Assembly (NCBI GenBank): GCA_021776755.1 | Contig: JAJFFI010000222.1 | Location: 1-6,056, forward strand | Direction of reading: 5' to 3' | DNA: 6,056 bases | Source of the DNA: Alphaproteobacteria bacterium | GTDB taxonomy: Bacteria > Pseudomonadota > Alphaproteobacteria > JAJFFI01 | Notes under the pieces: generated by a model | What the model was told of the DNA's origin: nothing | What the model saw: only the letters and a program-made list of their open reading frames with translations | Databases searched by the model: none | Program-made: the position numbers and the translations under genes | Shown: in pieces, positions 1-5,869 of the stretch | Layout of the letters: every line of letters starts with the position of its first letter | Numbering within the stretch: the first letter of the stretch is position 1

Positions 1-557
1 ATCACGACGACCGCGCGGCGCTCCGGGCGGTGTTTCCCGATGCCGGCTACCTTCCGGATGATGGCGTGCTGAACTACGTGATCGAAGACTATCCGCTGCG
101 GATCATCGTGCTCGACACGATCGTACCAGGCGAACCGGGCGGGCTCATGGACGAGGCGCGCCTCGACTGGCTTCGTGACCGGTTGGCCGAAGCCTCCGGA
201 CGGCCGACGCTGATCGCGATGCACCATCCGCCGTTCGAGACCGGCATCCGCATCATGGATGGCATGAACTGCAAGGGCGGTGATGCAATGGCTGACATCG
301 TCGCGGCCCATGACAATGTCGTGCGCGTGATCTGCGGCCATGTCCACCGCCCGATCCAGCGCGCCTGGGCGGGGACGATCGCGACGATCTCGCCGGCAAC
401 GTCCCTGCAGCTCAACCTTGAACTCGATCCGGACTCAGACCTCGGATGGCGCGCTGAACCGCCGGCGTTCATGCTGCATGACTGGCGTGAGGACGATGGC
501 GGCCGGATGGTCAGCCACGTCTATCAGGTCGGCGAGTTCGAGCAGCTGGCCGTCTAG
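1..557 (+). CDS. Metallophosphoesterase, class III cyclic-nucleotide phosphodiesterase-like (3' part)
   Basis: The gene enters from the left edge, so its start and N-terminal metal-binding motifs lie outside. The first in-frame codon is at base 3 and reads HDDRAALRAVFPDAGY; HDD is the end of the family's GNHD metal-binding motif. Further along are LDTIVPGEPGG and a WLRDRLAEA helix, then MHHPP (about residue 75) and GHVHRP (about residue 113), the two histidine motifs that complete the di-metal site of calcineurin-like phosphoesterases. This order and spacing match CpdA (cAMP phosphodiesterase) and GpdQ-type glycerophosphodiesterases, which hydrolyse phosphodiester bonds in the cytoplasm using Fe/Mn/Zn. 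The substrate cannot be decided from this fragment, so no symbol is given. The GTG at 30 is an internal codon, not the start, because the family motif continues upstream of it. The TAG stop lies 16 bases from the convergent asmA stop, with no obvious terminator between. Confidence 0.88.
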   Translation, partial: HDDRAALRAVFPDAGYLPDDGVLNYVIEDYPLRIIVLDTIVPGEPGGLMDEARLDWLRDRLAEASGRPTLIAMHHPPFETGIRIMDGMNCKGGDAMADIVAAHDNVVRVICGHVHRPIQRAWAGTIATISPATSLQLNLELDPDSDLGWRAEPPAFMLHDWREDDGGRMVSHVYQVGEFEQLAV

Positions 558-573
558 GCGCCATTCAGACCCG

Positions 574-2724
574 CTATTTCAGGATGCCCTTGAGGAGATC
601 CTTGCCCTTGCGGATCGCGTCTTTGACGACCGAGCCGGTGCTGCCCGCGGCCCCGCCCAGGCTGCTACCCAGGGCCTTGCCGATGTAGGTACGCTCGATC
701 GCCTTGTAGTCGGGCTGCCACTGGATATTGCTGAACGGGCCATAGACCCGCACCGGGATTTCGAGCCCGGACAGGTCGACCTTGCCGCCCTGCCCCTTGA
801 GCGAAGAGACAAGCCGCACCTGGAGCCGCATGTCGAGAGACTGCTTCGGCAGATGCGCGGTTCCGCCGCCGCCAACCCGGAGCAGCGGCGACAGCATCCG
901 GATACCGCTGAGATTGACCGCGCCTCCGGCATAGGCGTAGTTGCCGGACAACTCCGAAAAGTCGGTCTTCTGGTCGGGCGAGGACGAACGCGCCTTGTTG
1001 AGTGCGGCGAGCCTTGCAGGCACTTCGGCAATTTTCAGGGTGCCGAGGGATTTGCCGACATCGTCGAGCGCGCGGAACAGGCCTGCGGCGTTGAAGCCCC
1101 GGATTGCACCGTTGCGGAAATCGAACCGGCCGTTGCCGCGCATGTTGCGTGCGAGCGCGTCCGACGTCGTGCCGTGGCCTCGGAACTTCGCCGTCATGGA
1201 GCCCGTGCCCTCGAGCCAGTCCTTGCCCGAAAAGCGCCGGATGACCGGGCGCATCGGCACGCCGGCGATTTTGAGATCTGTCGTCAGACCAACCCCGGCC
1301 TTGCGCCCGTCGACACCGACCGTGCCGCCGATACGGCCGCCGAAGAGGCCGAAATCACTGATCGCGATCAACGCCTGGCCGTCTGCGACCCGCACGGTCA
1401 TGACCCCGCCCTTCACGGTCTCGCTCGCGAACACGACCTGGTCGGCCCGGAAAATCAGGTCGGCGTTGAAGGCCTGCAGCATGCTGGCATCGATGGTACC
1501 GGCTTTCTCACCCGGGGACGCAGTTGCCGCGCCCGCGACATAGGGGTTGAGATCGAGCGTGCCGACGGCGAGATCGCCGTTCACGTACGGCAGCGAACCG
1601 GTCGCGTCGACCAGCATCTTGCCGGTGCCACGGATCTTGTCGAATGCAACGGTGGCGTTCGAGAAACTTCCCTTGGCACCTTCGAGGACCAGATCCCCTT
1701 CGATCGCGAGCGGGCCGAAAGTGTCGCCGCCCGACAGGATGGGGCTGCCGGCCCAAGCCGCGAGTTTCCGGATCGACGGCACATCGAGCGTCGCCTTGCC
1801 GCGCGCGATGAGATCCGCCTGCTTCTGGAGCGTGCCGTCGAGGGCCAGCGTCAGATATCCGGACGCCGTCGCCACCGTGAGCGCACCCTTGGTCTCAATG
1901 CCGTTCACCAGCTTGCAGGCGTCCGCGATCTCAACGCCCAGGCTCACCCGCTCGCCGTTCCAGAGCAGGCTGCCGTCGACCCGGATCGGCTTCTGGATGT
2001 TGGGAAGCGCGATGTCGACGTCGATGCCGCGTGCCTCGGTGCTGACCCCGTCGGGGCCCTCGTAGGTGATGGTGCCGTTGCGGAGCCCAACCTCGCCGAA
2101 ACGGATCTGCTTGACCCCGAACCCGAGCTCGTCCGACAGCCACTGGGCGGTCGATTTCTCGCTGTTGCAGGTGCCTGCGGGGTTGGGGTTGGCATCGGCC
2201 GGCTTCGGGGCCGGGTCGGGTGGCTGCTTCCCGCTCGCCGCGCCGGCGACCGGGCTGTTGAAGATCCAGTTGGGGCCGGCGGCGGTTTTCTCAAGATGGA
2301 TGACCGGGTTCACCAGGATGAACTTGTCGACGTCGACCTCGCCGGTGAACAGCGGCAGCAGGCGGACCCGCAGGAGCAATTGGTCCAGGGTCGCCATTTC
2401 GGTCCGGCTCGCGCCGTCGCGGTTGGCCATCGTGACGTCGGCGGCCGAGAGGCCCACCACCGGATAGAAGCTGACCGACACGTCGCCGCGGATGGTGAGC
2501 TTGCGCCCGGTCGATTCGAAGACCTTGCGCTCGATCTCGGCGCGATAGGTGTCGGAGGACAGGAACAGCGGTGCGGCGACGAGCGCCCCGACCGCGAAGA
2601 TCAGGATGGCCCCGAGCGTGATCAGCGCACCCTTGAGCGCGCCACGCATGGCCCCCTTGCGGCGGGCCGGCGCGGGCCGGGACGGTTGATCGGCAGGAAG
2701 TTTCGCTCGTTCGGTCCGTGGCAT
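574..2724 (-). CDS. AsmA-family protein, inner-membrane anchored
   Basis: A protein of 716 residues. After a short basic, proline-rich cytoplasmic N-terminus it has one membrane segment at about residues 32-55. This is followed by the family's N-terminal signature: SSDTYRAEIERKVFESTGRK, then a DVSVSFYPVVGLSAADVTMAN block (about 81-101). A proline/alanine-rich linker sits near 163-183. The C-terminal AsmA region (about 593-716) includes a GGGGTAHLPKQSLDMRLQ strand pair and IPVRVYGPFSNIQWQPD. AsmA-like proteins span the periplasm from the inner membrane and are tied to outer-membrane assembly and phospholipid transport; the exact role here is inferred. Two periplasmic cysteines (186 and 270) could form a disulfide. 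The ATG at 2722-2724 was chosen because an AAGGGGAG ribosome site precedes it by about nine bases. An in-frame GTG at 2820 would add 32 residues but has no such site and would run through a hairpin. The gene is transcribed alone and convergent with the phosphoesterase. Confidence 0.92.
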   Translation of the reverse strand: MPRTERAKLPADQPSRPAPARRKGAMRGALKGALITLGAILIFAVGALVAAPLFLSSDTYRAEIERKVFESTGRKLTIRGDVSVSFYPVVGLSAADVTMANRDGASRTEMATLDQLLLRVRLLPLFTGEVDVDKFILVNPVIHLEKTAAGPNWIFNSPVAGAASGKQPPDPAPKPADANPNPAGTCNSEKSTAQWLSDELGFGVKQIRFGEVGLRNGTITYEGPDGVSTEARGIDVDIALPNIQKPIRVDGSLLWNGERVSLGVEIADACKLVNGIETKGALTVATASGYLTLALDGTLQKQADLIARGKATLDVPSIRKLAAWAGSPILSGGDTFGPLAIEGDLVLEGAKGSFSNATVAFDKIRGTGKMLVDATGSLPYVNGDLAVGTLDLNPYVAGAATASPGEKAGTIDASMLQAFNADLIFRADQVVFASETVKGGVMTVRVADGQALIAISDFGLFGGRIGGTVGVDGRKAGVGLTTDLKIAGVPMRPVIRRFSGKDWLEGTGSMTAKFRGHGTTSDALARNMRGNGRFDFRNGAIRGFNAAGLFRALDDVGKSLGTLKIAEVPARLAALNKARSSSPDQKTDFSELSGNYAYAGGAVNLSGIRMLSPLLRVGGGGTAHLPKQSLDMRLQVRLVSSLKGQGGKVDLSGLEIPVRVYGPFSNIQWQPDYKAIERTYIGKALGSSLGGAAGSTGSVVKDAIRKGKDLLKGILK

Positions 2725-2733
2725 TTGCCGTGG

Positions 2734-2742
2734 CTCCCCTTG
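2734..2742 (-). promoter_or_regulatory. Ribosome binding site of the asmA-like gene
   Basis: On the minus strand the sequence reads CAAGGGGAG, followed by nine bases and then ATG. It settles the start codon at 2724 over the longer in-frame GTG at 2820. Confidence 0.75.
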
Positions 2743-2743
2743 C

Positions 2744-2782
2744 TGAAAAGAAACGGGCCGGCCGCCCCCACGACCGGCCCGT
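2744..2782 (-). terminator. Intrinsic-terminator-like hairpin in the asmA leader
   Basis: A perfect 9-bp GC-rich inverted repeat (ACGGGCCGG at 2753-2761, CCGGCCCGT at 2774-2782) encloses a 12-base loop. Read on the minus strand it is followed by TTTCTTTTC, then directly by the asmA ribosome site. This is the form of a rho-independent terminator. Its position only some 30 bases before the start codon suggests an attenuator or a stop for read-through from the ompA side. Read on the plus strand it lacks a T tract. The T run is interrupted by a C, so strength is uncertain. Confidence 0.55.
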
Positions 2783-3000
2783 CCATTCTGTGGAGAGCTG
2801 GGCGGATAAAACAAGACCACCCGGGCAGTTCCTATCCCGTGGCGCCTCTTCAGCCCGGAGCGAAAAACGGGTGCAGCGCCAATATCGGAATGATCGGATT
2901 ATGGTTCCGGAATGGGGCAAAAGTCGGGCCGATTGAAATGCGTTTTTCTGGCATCTCTCAAAGCGGAAGGGCGCAAATTTTTTCCCGGACGGGGGCGCCC

Positions 3001-3035
3001 AAAAAAAGAGGGGCGCCCGTTGCGGGGCGCCCCTC
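3001..3035 (-). terminator. Rho-independent terminator of the OmpA-family gene
   Basis: An 11-bp perfect stem (3008-3018 with 3025-3035) closes a six-base loop, GTTGCG. On the minus strand it is followed by seven uninterrupted T residues (3007-3001). It lies about 38 bases beyond the TAA stop of the lipoprotein gene, in the right orientation to end that transcript and insulate the asmA-like gene. Confidence 0.9.
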
Positions 3036-3072
3036 CATCCGTGCCGTGTAACCGGCCGCTATGAGATCATCC

Positions 3073-3930
3073 TTACTGGATGGTGATCTCGGCGCGACGG
3101 TTGCACTGGTTCGGAGTGCCGTCCGGGGTCGGGCAAGCCAACTTGGTCTCGCCGAACCACGTGGCGGTGATGCGCGAGGCATCGATACCACGGGACGTCA
3201 GATACTGCATGACCGAAGAAGCACGACGCTTCGACAGGCCGACGTTGTAGGCCCGTGAGCCTGCGGTGTCGGTGTGCGCGAAGACCGCAACACGGGTCGC
3301 AACACCGTCCTTGGCCGCAGCCACGACCTGATCCATGGTCGCAACGGCGTCAGGCGAACGGATGTTCGACTTGTCGAAGTTGAAGTACACGATGTAGCTC
3401 ATCGCCTTCTGGTCAAACTGCATGGCGCGCTCGAAGCCGTCCTTGCAGCGGTTCAGATCGTCGGGCTGATACGGAGCATGCCCGGACGAAGCGGCCGAAC
3501 GCCACCAGATGTCCTCGTGCTCTTCCTCAACCCAGCAGTCGAAGTAGGTCTGGGCGCGGGCCAGCTGGTCCGGATGGGACGTCTTGTGGCCCTCACCGAG
3601 AGCCGTCATCAGACGTGCACGGGCATCCTCAAGGGATGCGCGTGAACGGTTCGGCACCCACCAGTCGAAGAGACCGAGCATTTCGGGCTCGGGCTCCGCA
3701 CCACCGGCCGAAAGACGGCCTTTCTGCTGGTAGATGTCGGCGTGTTGATGATCCGACTCGGCCAAGGCAATCTTGGCCTCCTCGACGTAGTACTTGTGCA
3801 GAGACTGCGAGAACGCGGACCCGGTCGGCTGCATCGCCGCAGTCTTGGCGATCTCCTCCGACACGAAGTAACAACCGCTGAGAGCGGCTGCGAGCGTACC
3901 CGCAATCACAGTCATTCCGAGTTTTTTCAT
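3073..3930 (-). CDS. OmpA-family outer-membrane lipoprotein
   Basis: A 285-residue precursor. It starts MKKLGMTVIAGTLAAALSGC: a basic n-region, a hydrophobic core and a lipobox LSGC, so Cys20 should be lipidated. Tyr follows, with no Asp retention signal, which favours the outer membrane. The middle region (about 60-175) has a cysteine pair (Cys132 in FDCW and Cys162 in NRCKDGF). An OmpA C-terminal peptidoglycan-binding domain occupies about 178-285: YIVYFNFDKSNI, then HTDTAG, then NVGLSKRRA, ending NRRAEITIQ. Asp221 and Arg236, which hold the diaminopimelate of peptidoglycan in this family, are both present. A short loop with two more cysteines (266 and 276) precedes the last strand. The likely role is to tether the outer membrane to the cell wall, as Pal-like proteins do. 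It is not Pal itself: it is longer and has a large N-terminal region. The ATG at 3928-3930 is used rather than the ORF start 27 bases upstream because it has a GGGGAG site and begins the signal peptide. Confidence 0.93.
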   Translation of the reverse strand: MKKLGMTVIAGTLAAALSGCYFVSEEIAKTAAMQPTGSAFSQSLHKYYVEEAKIALAESDHQHADIYQQKGRLSAGGAEPEPEMLGLFDWWVPNRSRASLEDARARLMTALGEGHKTSHPDQLARAQTYFDCWVEEEHEDIWWRSAASSGHAPYQPDDLNRCKDGFERAMQFDQKAMSYIVYFNFDKSNIRSPDAVATMDQVVAAAKDGVATRVAVFAHTDTAGSRAYNVGLSKRRASSVMQYLTSRGIDASRITATWFGETKLACPTPDGTPNQCNRRAEITIQ

Positions 3931-3935
3931 AATTT

Positions 3936-3941
3936 CTCCCC
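3936..3941 (-). promoter_or_regulatory. Ribosome binding site of the OmpA-family gene
   Basis: GGGGAG on the minus strand, five bases before the ATG at 3930. It supports the shorter start that begins with the lipoprotein signal peptide. Confidence 0.75.
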
Positions 3942-3993
3942 GTCCTTTCGCTCTCATTCCGCTTCACCTTTGCGATCGCTGATTTGCCATCTG

Positions 3994-4008
3994 TTCGGTG
4001 TCACCGAA
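3994..4008. promoter_or_regulatory. Perfect palindrome in the ompA leader, possible operator
   Basis: TTCGGTG-T-CACCGAA is a perfect inverted repeat with 7-base arms and a single central base, 64-78 bases upstream of the OmpA-family start codon. A one-base centre is too tight for an RNA hairpin, so a dimeric DNA-binding protein site is the simpler reading. An AT-rich stretch that could hold the promoter lies just upstream on the minus strand (about 4009-4033). I could not assign convincing -35 and -10 boxes. A second small palindrome, GCGATCGC, lies at 3972-3979. Confidence 0.4.
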
Positions 4009-4207
4009 TGAATAAAGTTCATACTTGTTAATTCAGTCCCCTGACCGTGGAAGCTCTCCACATCGGGCTCCGTCCTGGGTCGGACATCGACCGAATTGCC
4101 TCCTTTGGCTCGGACTCCAATGCCGGGACGAGCGGCATCAAAAACCGTTTACCAAGGACCAGTTTACGCGGGCGGAATACCGATTCCAACCCGGATTTAA
4201 GGATTTT

Positions 4208-4223
4208 GGAAATTTCCGGAAAT
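4208..4223. promoter_or_regulatory. Two overlapping perfect palindromes
   Basis: GGAAATTTCC (4208-4217) overlaps ATTTCCGGAAAT (4212-4223); each is a perfect palindrome. They sit in the lower-GC part of the divergent region between the lipoprotein and protease genes. A binding site is possible but unproven. Confidence 0.25.
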
Positions 4224-4524
4224 CTGTTGCCAAATTGCCGTACCTTTTCACTCGTCCAACTCCGGTCGCCGGGCCCGAAAAGACCTGCCAACCATAATCC
4301 GGGCGGTCTGGAGCCGCCTTCCGTCCCGAGGAACCGGCCCCAGGCTGTTGCCCGGAGCCTGAACCTCAAGTGCCTTACCGCTTAACGAACCAAAGGCTCT
4401 AATGCAAGCGGCACTGCCCTTTTCCAGGCGCTTTTGCCGTCCCGGTCCATTCGCTTCGCCCGCCCCGGCGGCGCGAACTGCCGTCACCCTGCCCCAGAAT
4501 CCTGAACACGGCCTTAACCTGGGT

Positions 4525-4540
4525 GATTCCACTGGAAATG
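4525..4540 (+). repeat. Isolated copy of the GATTCC-NNN-GGAAATG element
   Basis: GATTCCACTGGAAATG matches 14 of 16 bases of GATTCCAGCGGAAATG at 5597-5612, the core of the repeats behind the protease. It lies 121 bases before the protease start. Its centre is a short inverted repeat, TTCC-ACT-GGAA. The similarity does not extend to the right-hand TGTTA part, so chance cannot be excluded. Confidence 0.35.
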
Positions 4541-4661
4541 AAGTGCCGGTTTCCGGTGGCGGTAACATCCCGGACAACCGCGCTGGCACCGGCCTCGGTT
4601 TTCGGCCAATGTGCCGCCGCGCCCGCCGGCGTCCTCTTTCGCACCGGAGCCCTGCCCCGCC

Positions 4662-5483
4662 ATGATCCTGCCGCGCCTGAAAAAGCCGCACCTCGGGCAA
4701 TACTTCGGGCATTGCGCCGCCATTGCCGCGATTGCCGCGATCCTGCTTGGCATTTCGCCGGCGGAGAGCCCCGCGGAGAGCGCGAAACCGCTTGCGATCG
4801 GGGCCGGGCCGTTTGCCGAAATGCCCTTCGATTCCACCACATTGGCTAAACTGCGGACGGCCGCGCGGAGCTATGTGCGGGTGCGGATCTACGACAAGAA
4901 ATTCTCCCGCGACTACACCACCTTCGACTCCCGCGTGGTGGTCGAAGCCTCGGGCATCATCATCAGCGAGAACGGCCATGTGCTGACCGCGGCCCACATC
5001 GCGCGCAACACCGGGCTCGGCGCCCGGCTCGAGACGCTTTCGGGCCAGCAGATCGAGGCCACCATCATCGCCCGCGACCCCTCCCAGGATGTCGCCCTTC
5101 TCAAGATCGAGCCCTTCGAGGGCATGACCGCCGCCACGCTTGCGGCCGGCCCCCCACCCCGTTCCGGCACCCCGGTGCTCGCCATCGGCAGCCCGGCCGG
5201 GCGGCGCGGCGTGCCCGCGACCGGCCGCATCCTGCTGGACCGGAGTGCCACGCGCCTCGAATACGGCGCCTATGGATTCGACGACGCGATCGAGATCGAG
5301 ATCGCCGCCGCCTCGCGCTATTCGGGCGGGCCGGTGATCGACACCAACGGCGAGGTCACCGGCATGATCGCGGCCTTTCTCAATGCCGACACCTCGAAAC
5401 CCGGCTACCAGATGCCCGGCGTCGCGTTTGCGGTGCCGGCGGCGACACTCCGCGCCTATCTCGCAAAATGGGGCGCCCGGTAG
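4662..5483 (+). CDS. Exported trypsin-like (HtrA/S1C-type) serine protease without PDZ domain
   Basis: A 273-residue protein with a basic n-region (LPRLKK) and a hydrophobic segment rich in Ala and Ile (about 18-31), then an AES-type stretch near 34-40. This reads as a signal peptide or N-terminal anchor, so the protein should act in the periplasm or outside. The protease fold covers about 65-265. The triad is visible: His112 in LTAAHIA, Asp143 in DPSQDVALLKIE and Ser221 in YSGGPVID, in the order and spacing of HtrA/DegP domains. GSPAG (176-180) is also typical. The residues before the serine are Arg-Tyr instead of the usual Gly-Asn, which may alter the oxyanion hole. There is no PDZ domain; the chain ends soon after the last protease strand (VAFAVPA, AYLAKWGAR). 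Substrate unknown. The ATG at 4662 begins the signal sequence; GGAG at 4646-4649 is a weak, rather distant ribosome site. An in-frame start at 4611 would add 17 proline-rich residues and is less likely. Confidence 0.87.
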   Translation: MILPRLKKPHLGQYFGHCAAIAAIAAILLGISPAESPAESAKPLAIGAGPFAEMPFDSTTLAKLRTAARSYVRVRIYDKKFSRDYTTFDSRVVVEASGIIISENGHVLTAAHIARNTGLGARLETLSGQQIEATIIARDPSQDVALLKIEPFEGMTAATLAAGPPPRSGTPVLAIGSPAGRRGVPATGRILLDRSATRLEYGAYGFDDAIEIEIAAASRYSGGPVIDTNGEVTGMIAAFLNADTSKPGYQMPGVAFAVPAATLRAYLAKWGAR

Positions 5484-5488
5484 CCCGC

Positions 5489-5525
5489 CGATTCCGTGGA
5501 AAGTGTCATCGTTTGTCATCAATTC
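5489..5525 (+). repeat. Half-copy (A) of the intergenic repeat
   Basis: It begins six bases after the protease stop. CGATTCCGTGGAAAGTGTCA aligns with the right half of the two full units at 5596 and 5749. It contains GATTC and two TGTCATC heptamers exactly 10 bases apart (5504 and 5514). The left half of the unit is missing, because the coding end of the protease occupies that space. Confidence 0.5.
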
Positions 5526-5542
5526 CGGGCGCCGCCCGCCGC

Positions 5543-5632
5543 GCGGGATGTTAACATCGGCGAAGAGAAACCGCAGAATTCTGTGGATTTCGAATCGATT
5601 CCAGCGGAAATGTTAGCTTTTGTTGGCATTTC
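5543..5632 (+). repeat. Diverged intergenic repeat, unit B
   Basis: A left block (GCGGGATGTTAACATCGG then a purine-rich GAAGAGAAA, 5543-5570) is followed by a 25-base spacer and a right block (5596-5632, CGATTCCAGCGGAAATGTTA onward). Unit C repeats both blocks with nearly the same offset (53 against 52 bases). TGTTAAC-like motifs start at 5549 and 5611. The left one is part of a perfect palindrome, GATGTTAACATC (5547-5558). The spacer holds a near-perfect palindrome, CCGCAGAATTCTGTGG (5571-5586). The right blocks of B and C agree at about 27 of 37 positions by eye. Confidence 0.6.
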
Positions 5633-5637
5633 ACGCT

Positions 5638-5701
5638 CCCGCCCAGGTAGGGGCCCGCCGAGGTAGGGGCCCGCCCAGGCACGGGCCCGGCTGGCGGCGG
5701 G
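5638..5701 (+). repeat. 16-base GC-rich tandem repeat, three copies plus a degenerate fourth
   Basis: CCCGCCCAGGTAGGGG (5638), CCCGCCGAGGTAGGGG (5654) and CCCGCCCAGGCACGGG (5670) follow without gaps. CCCGGCTGGCGGCGGG (5686) is a poor fourth copy. The first two differ at one base. GGGCCC spans each junction, also at 16-base spacing. The array lies exactly between the two full repeat units and largely accounts for the extra distance between them. Confidence 0.85.
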
Positions 5702-5785
5702 TGTTGACTTCGGCAAGAAAAACATTGGATTTCCGCCGTTTTGCCGGCCGATTCTGCGGGAAATGTTAACATTTCTTATCATTTT
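5697..5785 (+). repeat. Diverged intergenic repeat, unit C
   Basis: Second full unit: left block GCGGGTGTTGACTTCGGC plus AAGAAAAA (5697-5722), spacer, right block CGATTCTGCGGGAAATGTTA onward (5749-5785). TGTTGAC starts at 5702 and TGTTAAC at 5764, 62 bases apart, as in unit B. The right motif is the centre of a perfect 14-base palindrome, AAATGTTAACATTT (5761-5774). It is the copy nearest to the downstream gene, about 220 bases before its start. Confidence 0.6.
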
Positions 5786-5869
5786 CAATCGTCGCACGAA
5801 GTGTTTTGGGCCGCACATCGCTGACCCTAGTTTTGGAAGGCCAAGCCTACCCCGATACAAATCCCGAAG

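Larger units (their letters stand above)
4009..4661. other. Gene-free divergent intergenic region
   Basis: About 650 bases lie between the divergent OmpA-family and protease genes. Open frames here are short, lack ribosome sites and show no recognisable protein motifs, so none is called. The stretch should hold the promoters of both neighbours. The first part (about 4009-4035 and 4135-4260) is clearly lower in GC than the genes. Visible structures are two overlapping palindromes at 4208-4223, a 6-bp inverted repeat ATGCCG/CGGCAT at 4120-4138, and a 16-base element at 4525-4540 resembling the repeats downstream of the protease. No RNA gene was recognised. Confidence 0.5.

Noticed and set aside
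30..32. GTG as the start codon of the phosphoesterase
   Set aside because: The frame stays open to the left edge and includes HDD of the GNHD motif, so the gene begins before the window.
340..3051. A 903-codon open frame on the plus strand running opposite the asmA-like gene
   Set aside because: It is an antisense shadow produced by GC-rich codon use. The minus-strand protein has a clear AsmA N-terminal signature, membrane segment, C-terminal region and ribosome site, whereas this frame is Arg/Asp/Ala-rich with no recognisable domain and starts inside the phosphoesterase gene.
4028..4385. Open frames of about 112 codons on both strands in the divergent intergenic region
   Set aside because: No ribosome sites, no recognisable motifs, unusual composition, and they overlap the likely ompA promoter region.
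4248..5522. A 424-codon open frame on the minus strand opposite the protease
   Set aside because: Antisense shadow of the protease, Gly/Arg/Ala-rich and without motifs. The plus strand shows the complete catalytic triad and a signal peptide.
5535..5547. Terminator for the protease gene
   Set aside because: CCCGC/GCGGG can form only a 5-bp stem with a 3-base loop and no T tract follows.
5489..5785. CRISPR array
   Set aside because: Copies are diverged, only two to three in number, unevenly spaced and not separated by unique spacers of constant length; no cas genes are visible.
5489..5785. Plasmid-type iteron origin of replication
   Set aside because: TGTTAAC-like motifs recur, but there is no rep gene, no clear DnaA boxes, and the motif spacing is irregular; the neighbours look chromosomal.
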